Positions 1 through 8,465 of a stretch of DNA of 64,000 nucleotides are shown one piece after another. A model generated the notes under the pieces. The model searched no databases, was not told the DNA's origin, and saw nothing but the letters and a program-made list of their open reading frames with translations. A program made the translations under genes and the position numbers. Every line of letters begins with the position of its first letter. Positions within the stretch are counted from its first letter, which is position 1. Source of the DNA: Flavobacterium aquidurense (GTDB lineage: Bacteria > Bacteroidota > Bacteroidia > Flavobacteriales > Flavobacteriaceae); the NCBI RefSeq assembly GCF_001404985.1, contig NZ_JRLF01000011.1, positions 310,001 to 374,000 of the forward strand, in the 5' to 3' direction.

Positions 1-92
1 AGAGGTGCACCGCCAATCTTTTTTTCGTTATCAAAAACATCCCAAAGTACTTCTCCGTAGGCTACTGCTTTAAGTTTTTTTATACTATTCAT
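1..92 (-). CDS. PfkB-family sugar kinase, N-terminal fragment (gene runs off the left edge)
   Basis: Only the first 30 or so residues are in the window. They begin MNSIKKLKAVAYGEVLWDVF and continue into an IGGAPL stretch. The GEVLWD and GGAPLN signatures are typical of the start of ribokinase/PfkB-family carbohydrate kinases annotated as fructokinases, which phosphorylate a sugar in the cytoplasm with ATP. The start is the ATG at 92, just after an AT-rich leader. The gene lies downstream of, and on the same strand as, the rhamnose/lactate operon, but a terminator-like hairpin and about 350 bases separate them. Membership of that operon is therefore not supported. Substrate specificity cannot be judged from this fragment. 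Confidence 0.75.
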   Translation of the reverse strand, partial: MNSIKKLKAVAYGEVLWDVFDNEKKIGGAP

Positions 93-344
93 TCTCAACT
101 TTTTAATATTTTGTATATATTCTATATTATAAAGTTAAACTTTTATTTTGTGGGGACCTATATTCTTTGGCATTTACAAACAAAAAAAGAGGAGATTGAA
201 TCTTCTTTAAGTTCTCGCTATAAATTATACTAAGTAAAATTTATAGATAAAAAATAAATTTGCAATTGAGCTACATTGTTCATCAAATGTGTAAATAGAT
301 TGAATAGGTCCAACTTTAGTTCGATGAAAAAATAAATTATAACG

Positions 345-389
345 AAAGGACTTTAGCCAAACTATCATTGTTTTGGCTAAAGCCCTTTT
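345..389 (-). terminator. Hairpin terminator after lutC
   Basis: A 17-base stem, AAAGGACTTTAGCCAAA against its near-exact complement (one mismatch), encloses a 9-base loop. On the minus strand it is followed by an A/T-rich run. Its position after the last gene of the rha-lut operon suggests transcription termination. The same hairpin style also occurs as a dispersed intergenic repeat in this kind of genome, so it could be a repeat serving as a terminator. Confidence 0.6.
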
Positions 390-404
390 CTATAAGACTT
401 TACT

Positions 405-424
405 TCTCCAGCTAAAGCTGGAGA
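405..424. repeat. Short perfect palindromic hairpin
   Basis: TCTCCAGCT and AGCTGGAGA are separated by two bases, giving a 9-bp stem about 20 bases after the lutC stop codon on the minus strand. It may protect the 3' end of the operon mRNA or form part of the termination region with the hairpin at 345-389. Confidence 0.45.
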
Positions 425-445
425 CTATTCGAAAATATATGCGTA

Positions 446-1033
446 TTAATCCAATAAAAAAACAATTAATCCTCTTGCTCCGTGAGCTCCAAGAACCAAT
501 GATTGTTCGATATCAGCTGTTTTTGATGGTCCGGCGATGAATGTACCAAAACCATATTCCTGATTTCCAATTTTTTCATACGCCTGATGCATCGTAGGTA
601 TAATATCTTTTTTATACACTATAATAGCGAGATATTGTGCAATAAATGGCGATACACGCTGTCCTAATAGATCATCTGTAACCCAAAGTGCACTATTTTC
701 GGCTACGCCAAAATGAGCTTTTATAACGTTTAGTTCTACATCCTGTAGCGAATGCGGATCATCGTTGGTCCAGTCTAAAGTTGCAATTTCAGAAAGTTCC
801 GGAATTGTGGTTATCAGGCGTTTATCGAGATTATAATTTGCTTTTATGTATTGAATAATTTCAGCATAATTACCAACTTCTACGGGATCTCCACCAATAT
901 TTTTAAGGACGGTTTTATAAGTTTCAAGTACATCAAATTCCTCTGATCCTAAAACACTTAAATCAGGAAGATCTGTAATCAAAGCAGGTTGGTTTTGCTT
1001 TATTTTTTTTAAGATATCCGCTTTACTACTCAT
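446..1033 (-). CDS. lutC: LutC/YkgG-type LUD-domain protein of the L-lactate oxidation complex
   Basis: A protein of 195 residues starting MSSKADILKKIK. The reading frame extends further upstream, but that part overlaps the end of lutB. The ATG at 1033 gives the usual short overlap of 8 bases with the lutB stop. The C-terminal GPSKTADIEQSLVLGAHGAR matches the hallmark of the LutC/YkgG LUD family. With LutA and LutB it forms the cytoplasmic iron-sulfur complex that oxidises L-lactate to pyruvate. Being last in the rhamnose operon fits a role in using the L-lactate made by RhaEW. Family assignment is strong; the link to rhamnose is inferred from gene order. Confidence 0.9.
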   Translation of the reverse strand: MSSKADILKKIKQNQPALITDLPDLSVLGSEEFDVLETYKTVLKNIGGDPVEVGNYAEIIQYIKANYNLDKRLITTIPELSEIATLDWTNDDPHSLQDVELNVIKAHFGVAENSALWVTDDLLGQRVSPFIAQYLAIIVYKKDIIPTMHQAYEKIGNQEYGFGTFIAGPSKTADIEQSLVLGAHGARGLIVFLLD

Positions 1034-2426
1034 TGTCTTTTGCTTTTGCTTCTCTTGAATTTTTCTTGTACCATTCTCTGAAAGATTCTTGCGGAACGGC
1101 TGGCATTTCACGTTGGTCGTACCATTTGTTCATTTTATTATTGACCAATCCGGGTAAATTTTTCATCACAAACCGACCTGATTTTCCAGCGATATTAAAA
1201 ATGGTTGGGTTTGCCAGAACCGTTGCCATCGTTTTCATTGCAACAGTTTTGGATGTTGGTGTATGTCCTTCTTTTACCAGAACCTGGCGCCATTTGTACA
1301 ACTGATCGTGTATATCAATTTTTACCGGACAAACATTAGTACAAGAACCGCATAGCGTGCTTGCAAATGGTAAGTCGGCATTTTTACTCATATCCAGATT
1401 TGGCGCTAGAATAGAACCAATTGGTCCGGCAACAGCATTGTGATAACTGTGTCCGCCACTTCGTCTGTAAACCGGACAGGTATTCATACATGCGCCACAA
1501 CGAATGCATTTTAGGGAGTTTCTAAAATCTTCTCGTCCTAATTGTGTACTTCTGCCATTATCAACTATGACAATATGAATTTCTTTTCCTTCACGCGGTT
1601 TTTTAAAGTGACTTGAGAAAGTTGTAATGGGTTGTCCTGTTGCGCTTCTGGCTAATAATCTCAGGAAAACTCCTAAATGTTTGCGTTGCGGAATCAGTTT
1701 TTCGAATCCCATGCAGGCAATATGCACATCGGCTAAATGTGCGCCCATATCTGCATTTCCTTCATTGGTACAAACCACAATTTCACCGGTTTCTGCAATG
1801 GCAAAGTTTACTCCGGTTAAGGCTACTTTCCTGGTCAGAAAAGTATTTCTTAAACTCAAACGAGCTGATTCTGTTAGATATTGAGGATCTATATTTCCTT
1901 TTTCTGTACCTAAATGTTCATGGAAGGTTTCGCTGACATCTTCTTTTTTAAGGTGAATCGCCGGTAAAACAATATGACTTGGCGGTTCTTTTCGAAGCTG
2001 AACAATGTATTCTCCTAAATCAGAATCGATTACTTCGATACCTTTTTCAGCCAGATAATCATTTAAATGACATTCTTCTGTAAGCATTGATTTTGATTTA
2101 ACCATTTGCTTTACATCATGTTTTGCCATGATCGAATGTACAATTTCGTTGTGCTCTTTTGCATCTGCTGCCCAATGTACTGTTATGCCGTTTTTTTTGG
2201 CATTTGCTTCAAATTCAATCAAATAATCATGAATATTTGAAAGTACATTATTTTTTATTTTCGAAGCCGTTTCCCGAAGTAATTCCCAATCAGCAATTTG
2301 ATTTGCTGATCTGTCTCGTTTTTCACGAACAAACCAAAGTGTTTCATCGTGCCAGTTTACACGTTCTGTATCTTTGTTAAAACGTGCAGCGGCTTCGCTA
2401 TGTTGTATTGTTTTTTTTGAAGACAT
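1026..2426 (-). CDS. lutB: LutB-type iron-sulfur L-lactate oxidation subunit
   Basis: A 466-residue protein with a LUD domain in roughly the first 290 residues, then a ferredoxin-like double 4Fe-4S region. The cysteines of the first motif are at about 307, 310, 313 and 317 (CIRCGACMNTCPVY) and those of the second at 359, 362 and 366 (CGSCTNVCPVK). The length is normal for LutB/YkgF. It transfers electrons during L-lactate oxidation in the LutABC complex. It lies between lutA and lutC on the same strand, and the stop overlaps the lutC start by a few bases, which indicates translational coupling. Confidence 0.93.
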   Translation of the reverse strand: MSSKKTIQHSEAAARFNKDTERVNWHDETLWFVREKRDRSANQIADWELLRETASKIKNNVLSNIHDYLIEFEANAKKNGITVHWAADAKEHNEIVHSIMAKHDVKQMVKSKSMLTEECHLNDYLAEKGIEVIDSDLGEYIVQLRKEPPSHIVLPAIHLKKEDVSETFHEHLGTEKGNIDPQYLTESARLSLRNTFLTRKVALTGVNFAIAETGEIVVCTNEGNADMGAHLADVHIACMGFEKLIPQRKHLGVFLRLLARSATGQPITTFSSHFKKPREGKEIHIVIVDNGRSTQLGREDFRNSLKCIRCGACMNTCPVYRRSGGHSYHNAVAGPIGSILAPNLDMSKNADLPFASTLCGSCTNVCPVKIDIHDQLYKWRQVLVKEGHTPTSKTVAMKTMATVLANPTIFNIAGKSGRFVMKNLPGLVNNKMNKWYDQREMPAVPQESFREWYKKNSREAKAKDNE

Positions 2427-2442
2427 CTTTTTATCTTGTTTG

Positions 2443-2507
2443 TTTTACCATTAAGACATTACGTAATTTAAGCCCAGTTTTATGAACTTAATTTCTTAAT
2501 GGTAAAA
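2443..2507. repeat. Inverted repeat between lutA and lutB
   Basis: TTTTACCATTAAGA (2443-2456) and TCTTAATGGTAAAA (2494-2507) are perfect 14-base inverted arms around a 37-base centre. It fills most of the 107-base lutA-lutB gap inside an operon. Its sequence and size fit a dispersed intergenic hairpin repeat rather than a terminator, because no T-run follows. Confidence 0.65.
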
Positions 2508-2533
2508 AGAAAATTAAGTCTAATTTAAATCAT

Positions 2534-3274
2534 TTAATTTCCGAGTGAATTTAAAATTTCGGCGATATGGATGGTTTTAATCGGGCTTTTTTGTCTTTTT
2601 AGAATTCCTTCTAAATGCATCAGGCACGACATATCCCCACCAGTGATATAATCGACATGATGGTTTTCATGATCTTTTATCCGGTCTTGTCCCATTTTTA
2701 CAGAAACAGCTTCTTCGGTCACACAAAATGTTCCTCCAAAACCACAGCATTCATCTTTTCTGGTTAGGGAAACCAGATCTAATCCTTTTATATTGTGTAA
2801 TAATTGCTCAGGTTTCGAAAAAAACGGTGCGTTTAATTCTGTCATCTGCGAAAGCTTTAATCCGCGTTGCCCGTGACAACTTACATGCATTCCTACTCTG
2901 TAAGGGAAATTTCCTTCTATAGAATCTATTTTAAGAACATCAGTAATAAATTCTGTTAATTCGAATACTTTCTTTCGCATTTCTGCTGCTAATTCTTCTT
3001 GTTTTTCGTCATGCAAATGTTCTTTTACATGCAAAACACAACTTCCGGACGGACAAACAATATAATCGAATCCGGCAAAATTGGCTATAAAATTAGCATC
3101 ACAGCCTTTGGTTAAATATTGGTATCCGCTATTTGCCATAGGTTGTCCGCAGCAGGTTTGCCCCATTGGAAAATGAACCTCGCAACCTAATTTCTGCAAA
3201 AGTTCATAGGTTGCAATACCTACTTTTGGATAAAACTGGTCGACATAACACGGTATAAATAATCCGATTTTCAT
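2534..3274 (-). CDS. lutA: LutA-type (Fe-S)-binding CCG-domain subunit of L-lactate oxidation
   Basis: A 246-residue protein with two cysteine-rich CCG-type motifs, CCGQPMANSG near residue 40 and CCGFGGTF near residue 175, as expected for the LutA/YkgE/GlpC-like family. The start MKIGLFIPCYVDQFYP is the conserved N-terminus of the family. LutA, LutB and LutC together oxidise L-lactate to pyruvate in the cytoplasm. It follows rhaB after a 182-base spacer containing a hairpin repeat. It is probably co-transcribed with the rhamnose genes, which would feed it L-lactate. Confidence 0.92.
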   Translation of the reverse strand: MKIGLFIPCYVDQFYPKVGIATYELLQKLGCEVHFPMGQTCCGQPMANSGYQYLTKGCDANFIANFAGFDYIVCPSGSCVLHVKEHLHDEKQEELAAEMRKKVFELTEFITDVLKIDSIEGNFPYRVGMHVSCHGQRGLKLSQMTELNAPFFSKPEQLLHNIKGLDLVSLTRKDECCGFGGTFCVTEEAVSVKMGQDRIKDHENHHVDYITGGDMSCLMHLEGILKRQKSPIKTIHIAEILNSLGN

Positions 3275-3299
3275 ATTCTTGGTAATTGTTATAATTTTT

Positions 3300-3373
3300 C
3301 CACGCAGATTTTAAACGATTTAAGCTGATATACGCAGATTATTATCTTTAATTAAATTTGCAAAATCTGCGTG
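3300..3373. repeat. Hairpin repeat (CACGCAGATTTT arms) between rhaB and lutA
   Basis: CACGCAGATTTT near 3301 and AAAATCTGCGTG near 3361 form perfect 12-base inverted arms. Further partial copies of CGCAGATT occur inside and just after the element (to about 3437). The CGCAGATTTT...AATCTGCG style is a typical dispersed intergenic repeat of flavobacteria. It separates rhaB from the lut genes and could partly uncouple their expression. Confidence 0.6.
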
Positions 3374-3456
3374 AAACTAAATCATTTTAATCCTTTAATC
3401 TGTGGCTATTTTTTCTCTCGCAGATTGAGCAGATTTTTTATTTTTAATTTCTATTT

Positions 3457-4818
3457 CTAGTGTTTGTAAAACTTCAAATCGATCAAATCATTCTGGATTG
3501 GTTTAGGGTTCCAGTTTTGATGAATTGCCAATGCTGCACCCAATGCACTTGCCTGCGCCATTGAGGCTGCATACACTTCTACATCAGGATAGGCTTCTGC
3601 CAATAAATTCATGAAAATTGAATTTTTGCTAAAACCTCCATCCACAAAAATCTTTTTTACAGGACTATTATGAACTACTAAATTAGTCGAAAAAAACTGT
3701 TGTTCGACTAAATCGAGCATCAATTGGTGATAGGCGATTTCGTAGCTTTTAAAATTACTCAAATCTCTTTTTTGAAAAGGACATTCTTTGAGAATATCAA
3801 AATCATATTTCTTTGGATAAATAATCTGAAAATTTAGGGCGCGTAAATTCGAGACTATCTTTTTATCAAAATAAATCTCTTTATAAGTATCTACAGGTAC
3901 CTTAAAATGATCTGCTAATCTTTTAGTCTGTACTTCGTGTTCATTGCCTGCAAAAAGACGCGCTGCTTTTACGGGTTTATCTGTGTATTGCATGTAACAC
4001 AAACAATCGTTTTGCAATTCTTCAAAAGTCAATGGTTTTGTATTGAAAGGATTCAGGGAAATACTCCAGGTTCCTGTTGAAAGCAAAACAAAAGGCTCTG
4101 TGAAATTTATCGTATACGGAATAATAGCTGATGAACTGTCGTGTAAACCCACGCCAATGGCTAATCCGTCTTGTTTTTTTATGGTATCTTTTCCGTAATG
4201 AAGCGGTGGAATTTTAGCCGAAATATTTTCGTTTTTGAGCCATTTATGATACTTCATCTTTTTAAAATTCCAAAGATTGGTATGGCATCCAATACTTGTA
4301 ATATCAGAATAAGCTTCATGGGTTAATAGAAAACTCAAATATTGAGGTAAGTGTAAACAATACTGTACCTGTTTGAATAATTCCGGCTTTTCTTCTTTCA
4401 GTCTGTAAATCTGCATTCCTGAATTCAGGCTTCCCAAAACGGGAGAAGCTGTTTTTACTGCAAAAACTTCTTTTCCTTTATATTTTTTATAAAAGTCGTT
4501 TTTTAAATCCTCCGGATAATCTTTAAGATAATTATACAGAGGAGTTAAAACTTTTCCTTCTTTATCAATGTAGACAAAACTAGCACCGTAAGTACTAAAA
4601 TTGATGGCTTTTAAAACATAATCTGTTCCATTTTTTATTTCTGATAATTGTTCGAATATCCAGTTTTTCAGCACTTCGATATCTTCGCAGGGAAAACCAT
4701 CTTCATCGAGAGTTTCATCAAGATTTACTGATTTTTCCCAAACAATTTTATAATTTTCATCAAATAAAAATACCTTCTTGTTTGTTTTACCAATGTCAAA
4801 AATTGCAACTACATTCAT
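3457..4818 (-). CDS. rhaB: L-rhamnulokinase (FGGY family)
   Basis: A 453-residue kinase that phosphorylates L-rhamnulose to L-rhamnulose 1-phosphate in the cytoplasm. The N-terminal FDIGKTNKK is the phosphate-binding start of FGGY kinases. LLSTGTWSISLNPF near the middle matches the ATP-binding region, and VDGGFSKNSIFMNLLA plus ALGAAL near the C-terminus complete the family pattern. It follows rhaI after only 12 bases, so the two are surely co-transcribed. Operon membership with rhaT, rhaEW and rhaI supports rhamnulose over other sugars. Confidence 0.92.
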   Translation of the reverse strand: MNVVAIFDIGKTNKKVFLFDENYKIVWEKSVNLDETLDEDGFPCEDIEVLKNWIFEQLSEIKNGTDYVLKAINFSTYGASFVYIDKEGKVLTPLYNYLKDYPEDLKNDFYKKYKGKEVFAVKTASPVLGSLNSGMQIYRLKEEKPELFKQVQYCLHLPQYLSFLLTHEAYSDITSIGCHTNLWNFKKMKYHKWLKNENISAKIPPLHYGKDTIKKQDGLAIGVGLHDSSSAIIPYTINFTEPFVLLSTGTWSISLNPFNTKPLTFEELQNDCLCYMQYTDKPVKAARLFAGNEHEVQTKRLADHFKVPVDTYKEIYFDKKIVSNLRALNFQIIYPKKYDFDILKECPFQKRDLSNFKSYEIAYHQLMLDLVEQQFFSTNLVVHNSPVKKIFVDGGFSKNSIFMNLLAEAYPDVEVYAASMAQASALGAALAIHQNWNPKPIQNDLIDLKFYKH

Positions 4819-4830
4819 TTATGCTGTTTT

Positions 4831-6105
4831 TTATAAGCCTGTAGCCATCGTTTTTAAACCTCTTTCTCCTATTAGATTTTTTCTAACGGCAAGACTGCGA
4901 TACAATTCAACCGGATTAAGCGCAGCTCCTGAACGTAAACGTGCTTCAGCAACTAATGCACGAACATCTGTACGGAAAGCATCCTGCAGGATTTCCTGTG
5001 CTTTTACTACATCATTTTCTTCCTGTGCAATTTCTAATGCTTTTCTATCTACTAAAAGTGCTTGTGCATACGCAATCATAATAGCTTCTACAGATTGCAA
5101 TAAATCTTCAAGAGGGTCTTTTATGTTGTGCGATGCATCGATCATCCAGCCTAAATCTTTTGCGTGATTCATTCCTCTGGCGTCCATTCCTTCTACCAAT
5201 TCATTAAAAATCAAGAATAACTGATATGGTTTTAAGGCGCCGGCGGTTAAATCATCGTCTCCGTATTTTGAATCATTAAAGTGGAAACCACCTAATTTTT
5301 CTTCCATTAATAATAGAGAAACGATTTGCTCGATATTAGCATTTGGCAAGTGATGTCCTAAATCTACAAGAGTTTGCGCTTTATCGCCTAACTTTTTAAC
5401 ATACGAGTAGGATTGCCCCCAATCTGCCACTGTAGTCGAATAAAAGTTAGGCTCAGCACATTTATATTCTAAAAATAATTTCCAGTTTGAAGGCAATGCA
5501 TCATAGATTTCTTCCAGACTTTCTAATGTATTTTGATATGCTTTTCTAAAGTTTAATTGTCCCGGAAACGAAGATCCGTCTGCTAACCAAATCGTTAATG
5601 ACTCTGATCCCAATTCTATCCCGTGTTGAATAACTTCTATATTGTGTGCGATTGCTTGTTTACGAACGGCTTTGTTTACGTTTTGCAACGATCCAAATTT
5701 ATACGAACCTGCCTGACCTGCCTGATCCTGAAATGTATTCGAGTTCATGGCATCAAATCGTAGATTATGCTGAGCGGCAAGGGTTTTTATTGCTTTATAA
5801 TCTGTTGGGATATCCCACGGAATATGCAGCGAAATTGCTCCTGAAGCATTGTTTAAAGCATGAAGCAAACCAACGTCTTCGATTTTTTCTTCTATAGAAC
5901 GTGGTTCCCCACCTCCTGCAAAACGACCAAATCTTGTTCCTCCGGTTCCTAAAGCCCAGGACGGAATTGCAATTTGAAAATCAATTAATTTTTGAATAAT
6001 CGATTCTGTATCACCAATTTCTGATACTGTAAAAGCAAATTTATTTTGATGTTTTTTTAAGAACTCATCGTTATGAGATTCTATATTGTTTGATCCGATT
6101 AACAT
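4831..6105 (-). CDS. rhaI: L-rhamnose isomerase (RhaI type)
   Basis: A 424-residue TIM-barrel sugar isomerase that converts L-rhamnose to L-rhamnulose. Supporting segments are WALGTGGTRFGRF, LFLEYKCAEPNFYSTTVADW, VDLGHHLPNANIEQIV and GGFHFNDSKYGDDDLTAG, which carry the metal-binding Glu, Asp and His residues of xylose-isomerase-like enzymes of the RhaI family. This type differs from the shorter E. coli RhaA. It lies between rhaEW and rhaB. The 199-base gap to rhaEW contains a strong hairpin (6224-6255). Confidence 0.92.
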   Translation of the reverse strand: MLIGSNNIESHNDEFLKKHQNKFAFTVSEIGDTESIIQKLIDFQIAIPSWALGTGGTRFGRFAGGGEPRSIEEKIEDVGLLHALNNASGAISLHIPWDIPTDYKAIKTLAAQHNLRFDAMNSNTFQDQAGQAGSYKFGSLQNVNKAVRKQAIAHNIEVIQHGIELGSESLTIWLADGSSFPGQLNFRKAYQNTLESLEEIYDALPSNWKLFLEYKCAEPNFYSTTVADWGQSYSYVKKLGDKAQTLVDLGHHLPNANIEQIVSLLLMEEKLGGFHFNDSKYGDDDLTAGALKPYQLFLIFNELVEGMDARGMNHAKDLGWMIDASHNIKDPLEDLLQSVEAIMIAYAQALLVDRKALEIAQEENDVVKAQEILQDAFRTDVRALVAEARLRSGAALNPVELYRSLAVRKNLIGERGLKTMATGL

Positions 6106-6223
6106 ATTATTTATCTTTTAATAGAGATTACAATATATAAATTATATAAATTCATCTCTGGTTTAACGTTACTATTTTATGCTGTTTTGTTTGGTTTTAG
6201 AGGGTTTCTTACTTGCTAAAAAA

Positions 6224-6255
6224 ATCTAACGTCCGAAAGATATCGAACGTTAGAT
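6224..6255. promoter_or_regulatory. Intra-operon hairpin between rhaEW and rhaI
   Basis: ATCTAACGT and ACGTTAGAT are perfect 9-base arms, extended by CG/CG after one mismatch, around an 8-base loop. It lies 49 bases after the rhaEW stop (6305) on the minus strand and about 120 bases before rhaI. No strong T-run follows directly. It could act as an attenuating or mRNA-stabilising element that sets expression of rhaI-rhaB-lutABC relative to rhaT-rhaEW. Confidence 0.55.
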
Positions 6256-6304
6256 CACAAAAAACCACTTTTGCTTTAAACAAACTTATAAAAACTTAAA
6301 CAAT

Positions 6305-8446
6305 CTATCTGTAAAAGCCCATTGATACTCCGCCGTCTACATTCAGGGCGTTTCCTGTTGATTTATCGAGTAAACCACCCACAAATGCAAAACACGCGTT
6401 TGCAATATCATCAGGCAATATAATTTCGTTCAATAACGTACGTTTTGCATAATAAGCCGGTAACTCTTCGACAGTTACGCCATATGCTTTTGCACGACCT
6501 TCTGCCCAACCTCCAGACCAAATGTTTGAATCTGAGATTACTGCATCAGGATTTACAGTGTTTACACGAATTTTATCTGCTCCTAATTCGGCAGCCATTA
6601 AACGTGTTAAATGTGCCTGTGCTGCTTTTGCTGAACCATAACCAGGATTATTTGGACCTGCTACAACGGCATTTTTAGAAACGATATTTACGATGTCCCC
6701 GCCAAAGCCTTGTTTGCGCATTACTTCGATTCCGGCTTTAGAAACAATAAATTGTCCTTTTACCAAAATATCATATAATCTGTCCCATTCTTCGAGTGTG
6801 TGCTCTGCAATAGATTTAGAAATACTGATTCCGGCATTATTCACTATAATATCTGCACCTCCAAAAGCAAGGCTTGCTTCGTCGAATGCTTTTTCTGTAC
6901 TTTTTTCGTCAGTAACATTTAGTAATGTGCTAGAAACGGCATCTTTACCAAATAATTTAATAAACTCAGCAGTAGCTTGTTCCAGGCGTTCTTCGTTGAT
7001 ATCATTAATCACTACGCACGCACCTTCCTGAGCAAATCTTTTGGCAATAGCCTTACCAATTCCTCCTGCAGAACCTGTAATAACAGCAACTCTTCCTGAC
7101 AAGGCTTTTGGTTTTGGCATACGCTGTAGTTTTGCTTCTTCAAGCAGCCAATATTCAATATCAAAAGCTTCCTGATGTGGCAGTGAAGTATATTCTGAAA
7201 CTGCTTCTGCACCTTTCATTACATTTACTGCATTGATATAATATTCTGATGCTAAACGTGCCATTGTTTTATCTTTGGCAAAGGTAAACATACCTACTCC
7301 CGGATATAAAATCACAACTGGATTTGGGTCACGCATCGCTGGCGAATTAGACTTTTTACACGTGTTGTAATAGTCTTTGTACATGGCGCGATATGCCTCA
7401 AAAGCAGGAGTTAATTTTGCTTTGATCGCAGCAACATCTGATAAATCTTCGTCTGGATCAAGGGTTAAAACCAATGGACTTATTTTGGTACGCAAAAAGT
7501 GATCCGGACAAGAAGTTCCTAACGGAGCTAATTTTGACAAATCATTAGAATTAATGAATTCCAAAACTCTTGCATCATCTGTATAATGACCAATCATTTG
7601 ACGCTCTGATGAACAGAAACCTCTTAAAATCGGGGCTACTTTTGCTGCTTTTAATTTACGATCTGCTTCCGGAAGGCTTTCGATTTTTTTACCTCCAAAA
7701 ACAGGACGTTTCTTTCCGTAATTACTTTCTAAATATTCTGCACATTTTTCGATTACTTCAAGCGTATTTACATAACTTTCGTATGCTGTATCTCCCCAGG
7801 TAAACAAACCGTGGGAACCTAACATGATTCCGCGAAGTTTTTTGCCTTTTTTCTCTGCTTCCTGCAAACAGCTTCTTAGCTGTAGACCTAAGTCAAAACC
7901 AGGACGCTGCCATCCTACCCAGCCAATCTCTCCGTCAAATAATTCTTCGGTAATTTTTGCTCCGTCTTTTGCCGCTGCGATTGCAATTGCAGCGTCAGGA
8001 TGGAGGTGATCAATATGTTTAAAGGGTAAAAAACCATGTAAAGGCGTATCTATAGAAGGTGCTTTTGATGCTAAATCGAAAATACAGTGATTGAACAACT
8101 CCACCATTTCATCTTCGAACTCAATTCCTTTATATACATTTTCAAGATTGCGAAGTCTGTCTAAATATAATGCAGCACAACCGGACTTTGTCAGTGTACC
8201 AATATCTCCACCAGAACCTTTAATCCACATCACTTCAGAGCTTGCTCCGGTTAAAGGATCTTTATCAGTAATTTTTACTGATGTGTTTCCTCCACCATAG
8301 TTTGTTAATCTTAAATCAGCTCCTAATAAATTAGATCGATAAATGAAAAGCCCCACTTCATCTCCCGCCAATGCTGCTGCCTTAGCCTCATCCCAAAGAT
8401 AGCTTACATGCTTAAAAGTCATATTATTTATATTTATATTCGACAT
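6305..8446 (-). CDS. rhaEW: Bifunctional rhamnulose-1-phosphate aldolase / L-lactaldehyde dehydrogenase
   Basis: A 713-residue fusion. Residues about 10-420 are a class II aldolase domain with NYGGGNTS (49-56), HIDHLHPD (144-151) and GSHGLFTWGD (210-219), which supply the zinc-binding histidines. Residues about 450-713 are a short-chain dehydrogenase with TGSAGGIG (457-464), NNAG (536-539) and the catalytic YGSAK (603-607). Known RhaEW enzymes split L-rhamnulose 1-phosphate to DHAP and L-lactaldehyde and oxidise the aldehyde to L-lactate with NAD. It follows rhaT by 19 bases. The product L-lactate explains the lut genes in the same operon. A second ATG lies eight codons inside; the outer one was kept. 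Confidence 0.93.
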   Translation of the reverse strand: MSNININNMTFKHVSYLWDEAKAAALAGDEVGLFIYRSNLLGADLRLTNYGGGNTSVKITDKDPLTGASSEVMWIKGSGGDIGTLTKSGCAALYLDRLRNLENVYKGIEFEDEMVELFNHCIFDLASKAPSIDTPLHGFLPFKHIDHLHPDAAIAIAAAKDGAKITEELFDGEIGWVGWQRPGFDLGLQLRSCLQEAEKKGKKLRGIMLGSHGLFTWGDTAYESYVNTLEVIEKCAEYLESNYGKKRPVFGGKKIESLPEADRKLKAAKVAPILRGFCSSERQMIGHYTDDARVLEFINSNDLSKLAPLGTSCPDHFLRTKISPLVLTLDPDEDLSDVAAIKAKLTPAFEAYRAMYKDYYNTCKKSNSPAMRDPNPVVILYPGVGMFTFAKDKTMARLASEYYINAVNVMKGAEAVSEYTSLPHQEAFDIEYWLLEEAKLQRMPKPKALSGRVAVITGSAGGIGKAIAKRFAQEGACVVINDINEERLEQATAEFIKLFGKDAVSSTLLNVTDEKSTEKAFDEASLAFGGADIIVNNAGISISKSIAEHTLEEWDRLYDILVKGQFIVSKAGIEVMRKQGFGGDIVNIVSKNAVVAGPNNPGYGSAKAAQAHLTRLMAAELGADKIRVNTVNPDAVISDSNIWSGGWAEGRAKAYGVTVEELPAYYAKRTLLNEIILPDDIANACFAFVGGLLDKSTGNALNVDGGVSMGFYR

Positions 8447-8465
8447 TGTTGTTATGTTATTTTAT

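Larger units (their letters stand above)
93..445. other. Intergenic region between lutC and the sugar kinase
   Basis: No convincing gene is seen here. The stretch is AT-rich and holds a strong hairpin (345-389) and a second small hairpin (405-424) beside the lutC stop. The rest (93-340) presumably holds the promoter of the sugar kinase, but I could not pick out a clear -7 element. Confidence 0.5.

Noticed and set aside
1034-1111. N-terminal extension of lutC by 26 codons
   Set aside because: The extension overlaps the end of lutB in another frame and is unlike the family. The internal ATG at 1033 gives the normal start and overlap.
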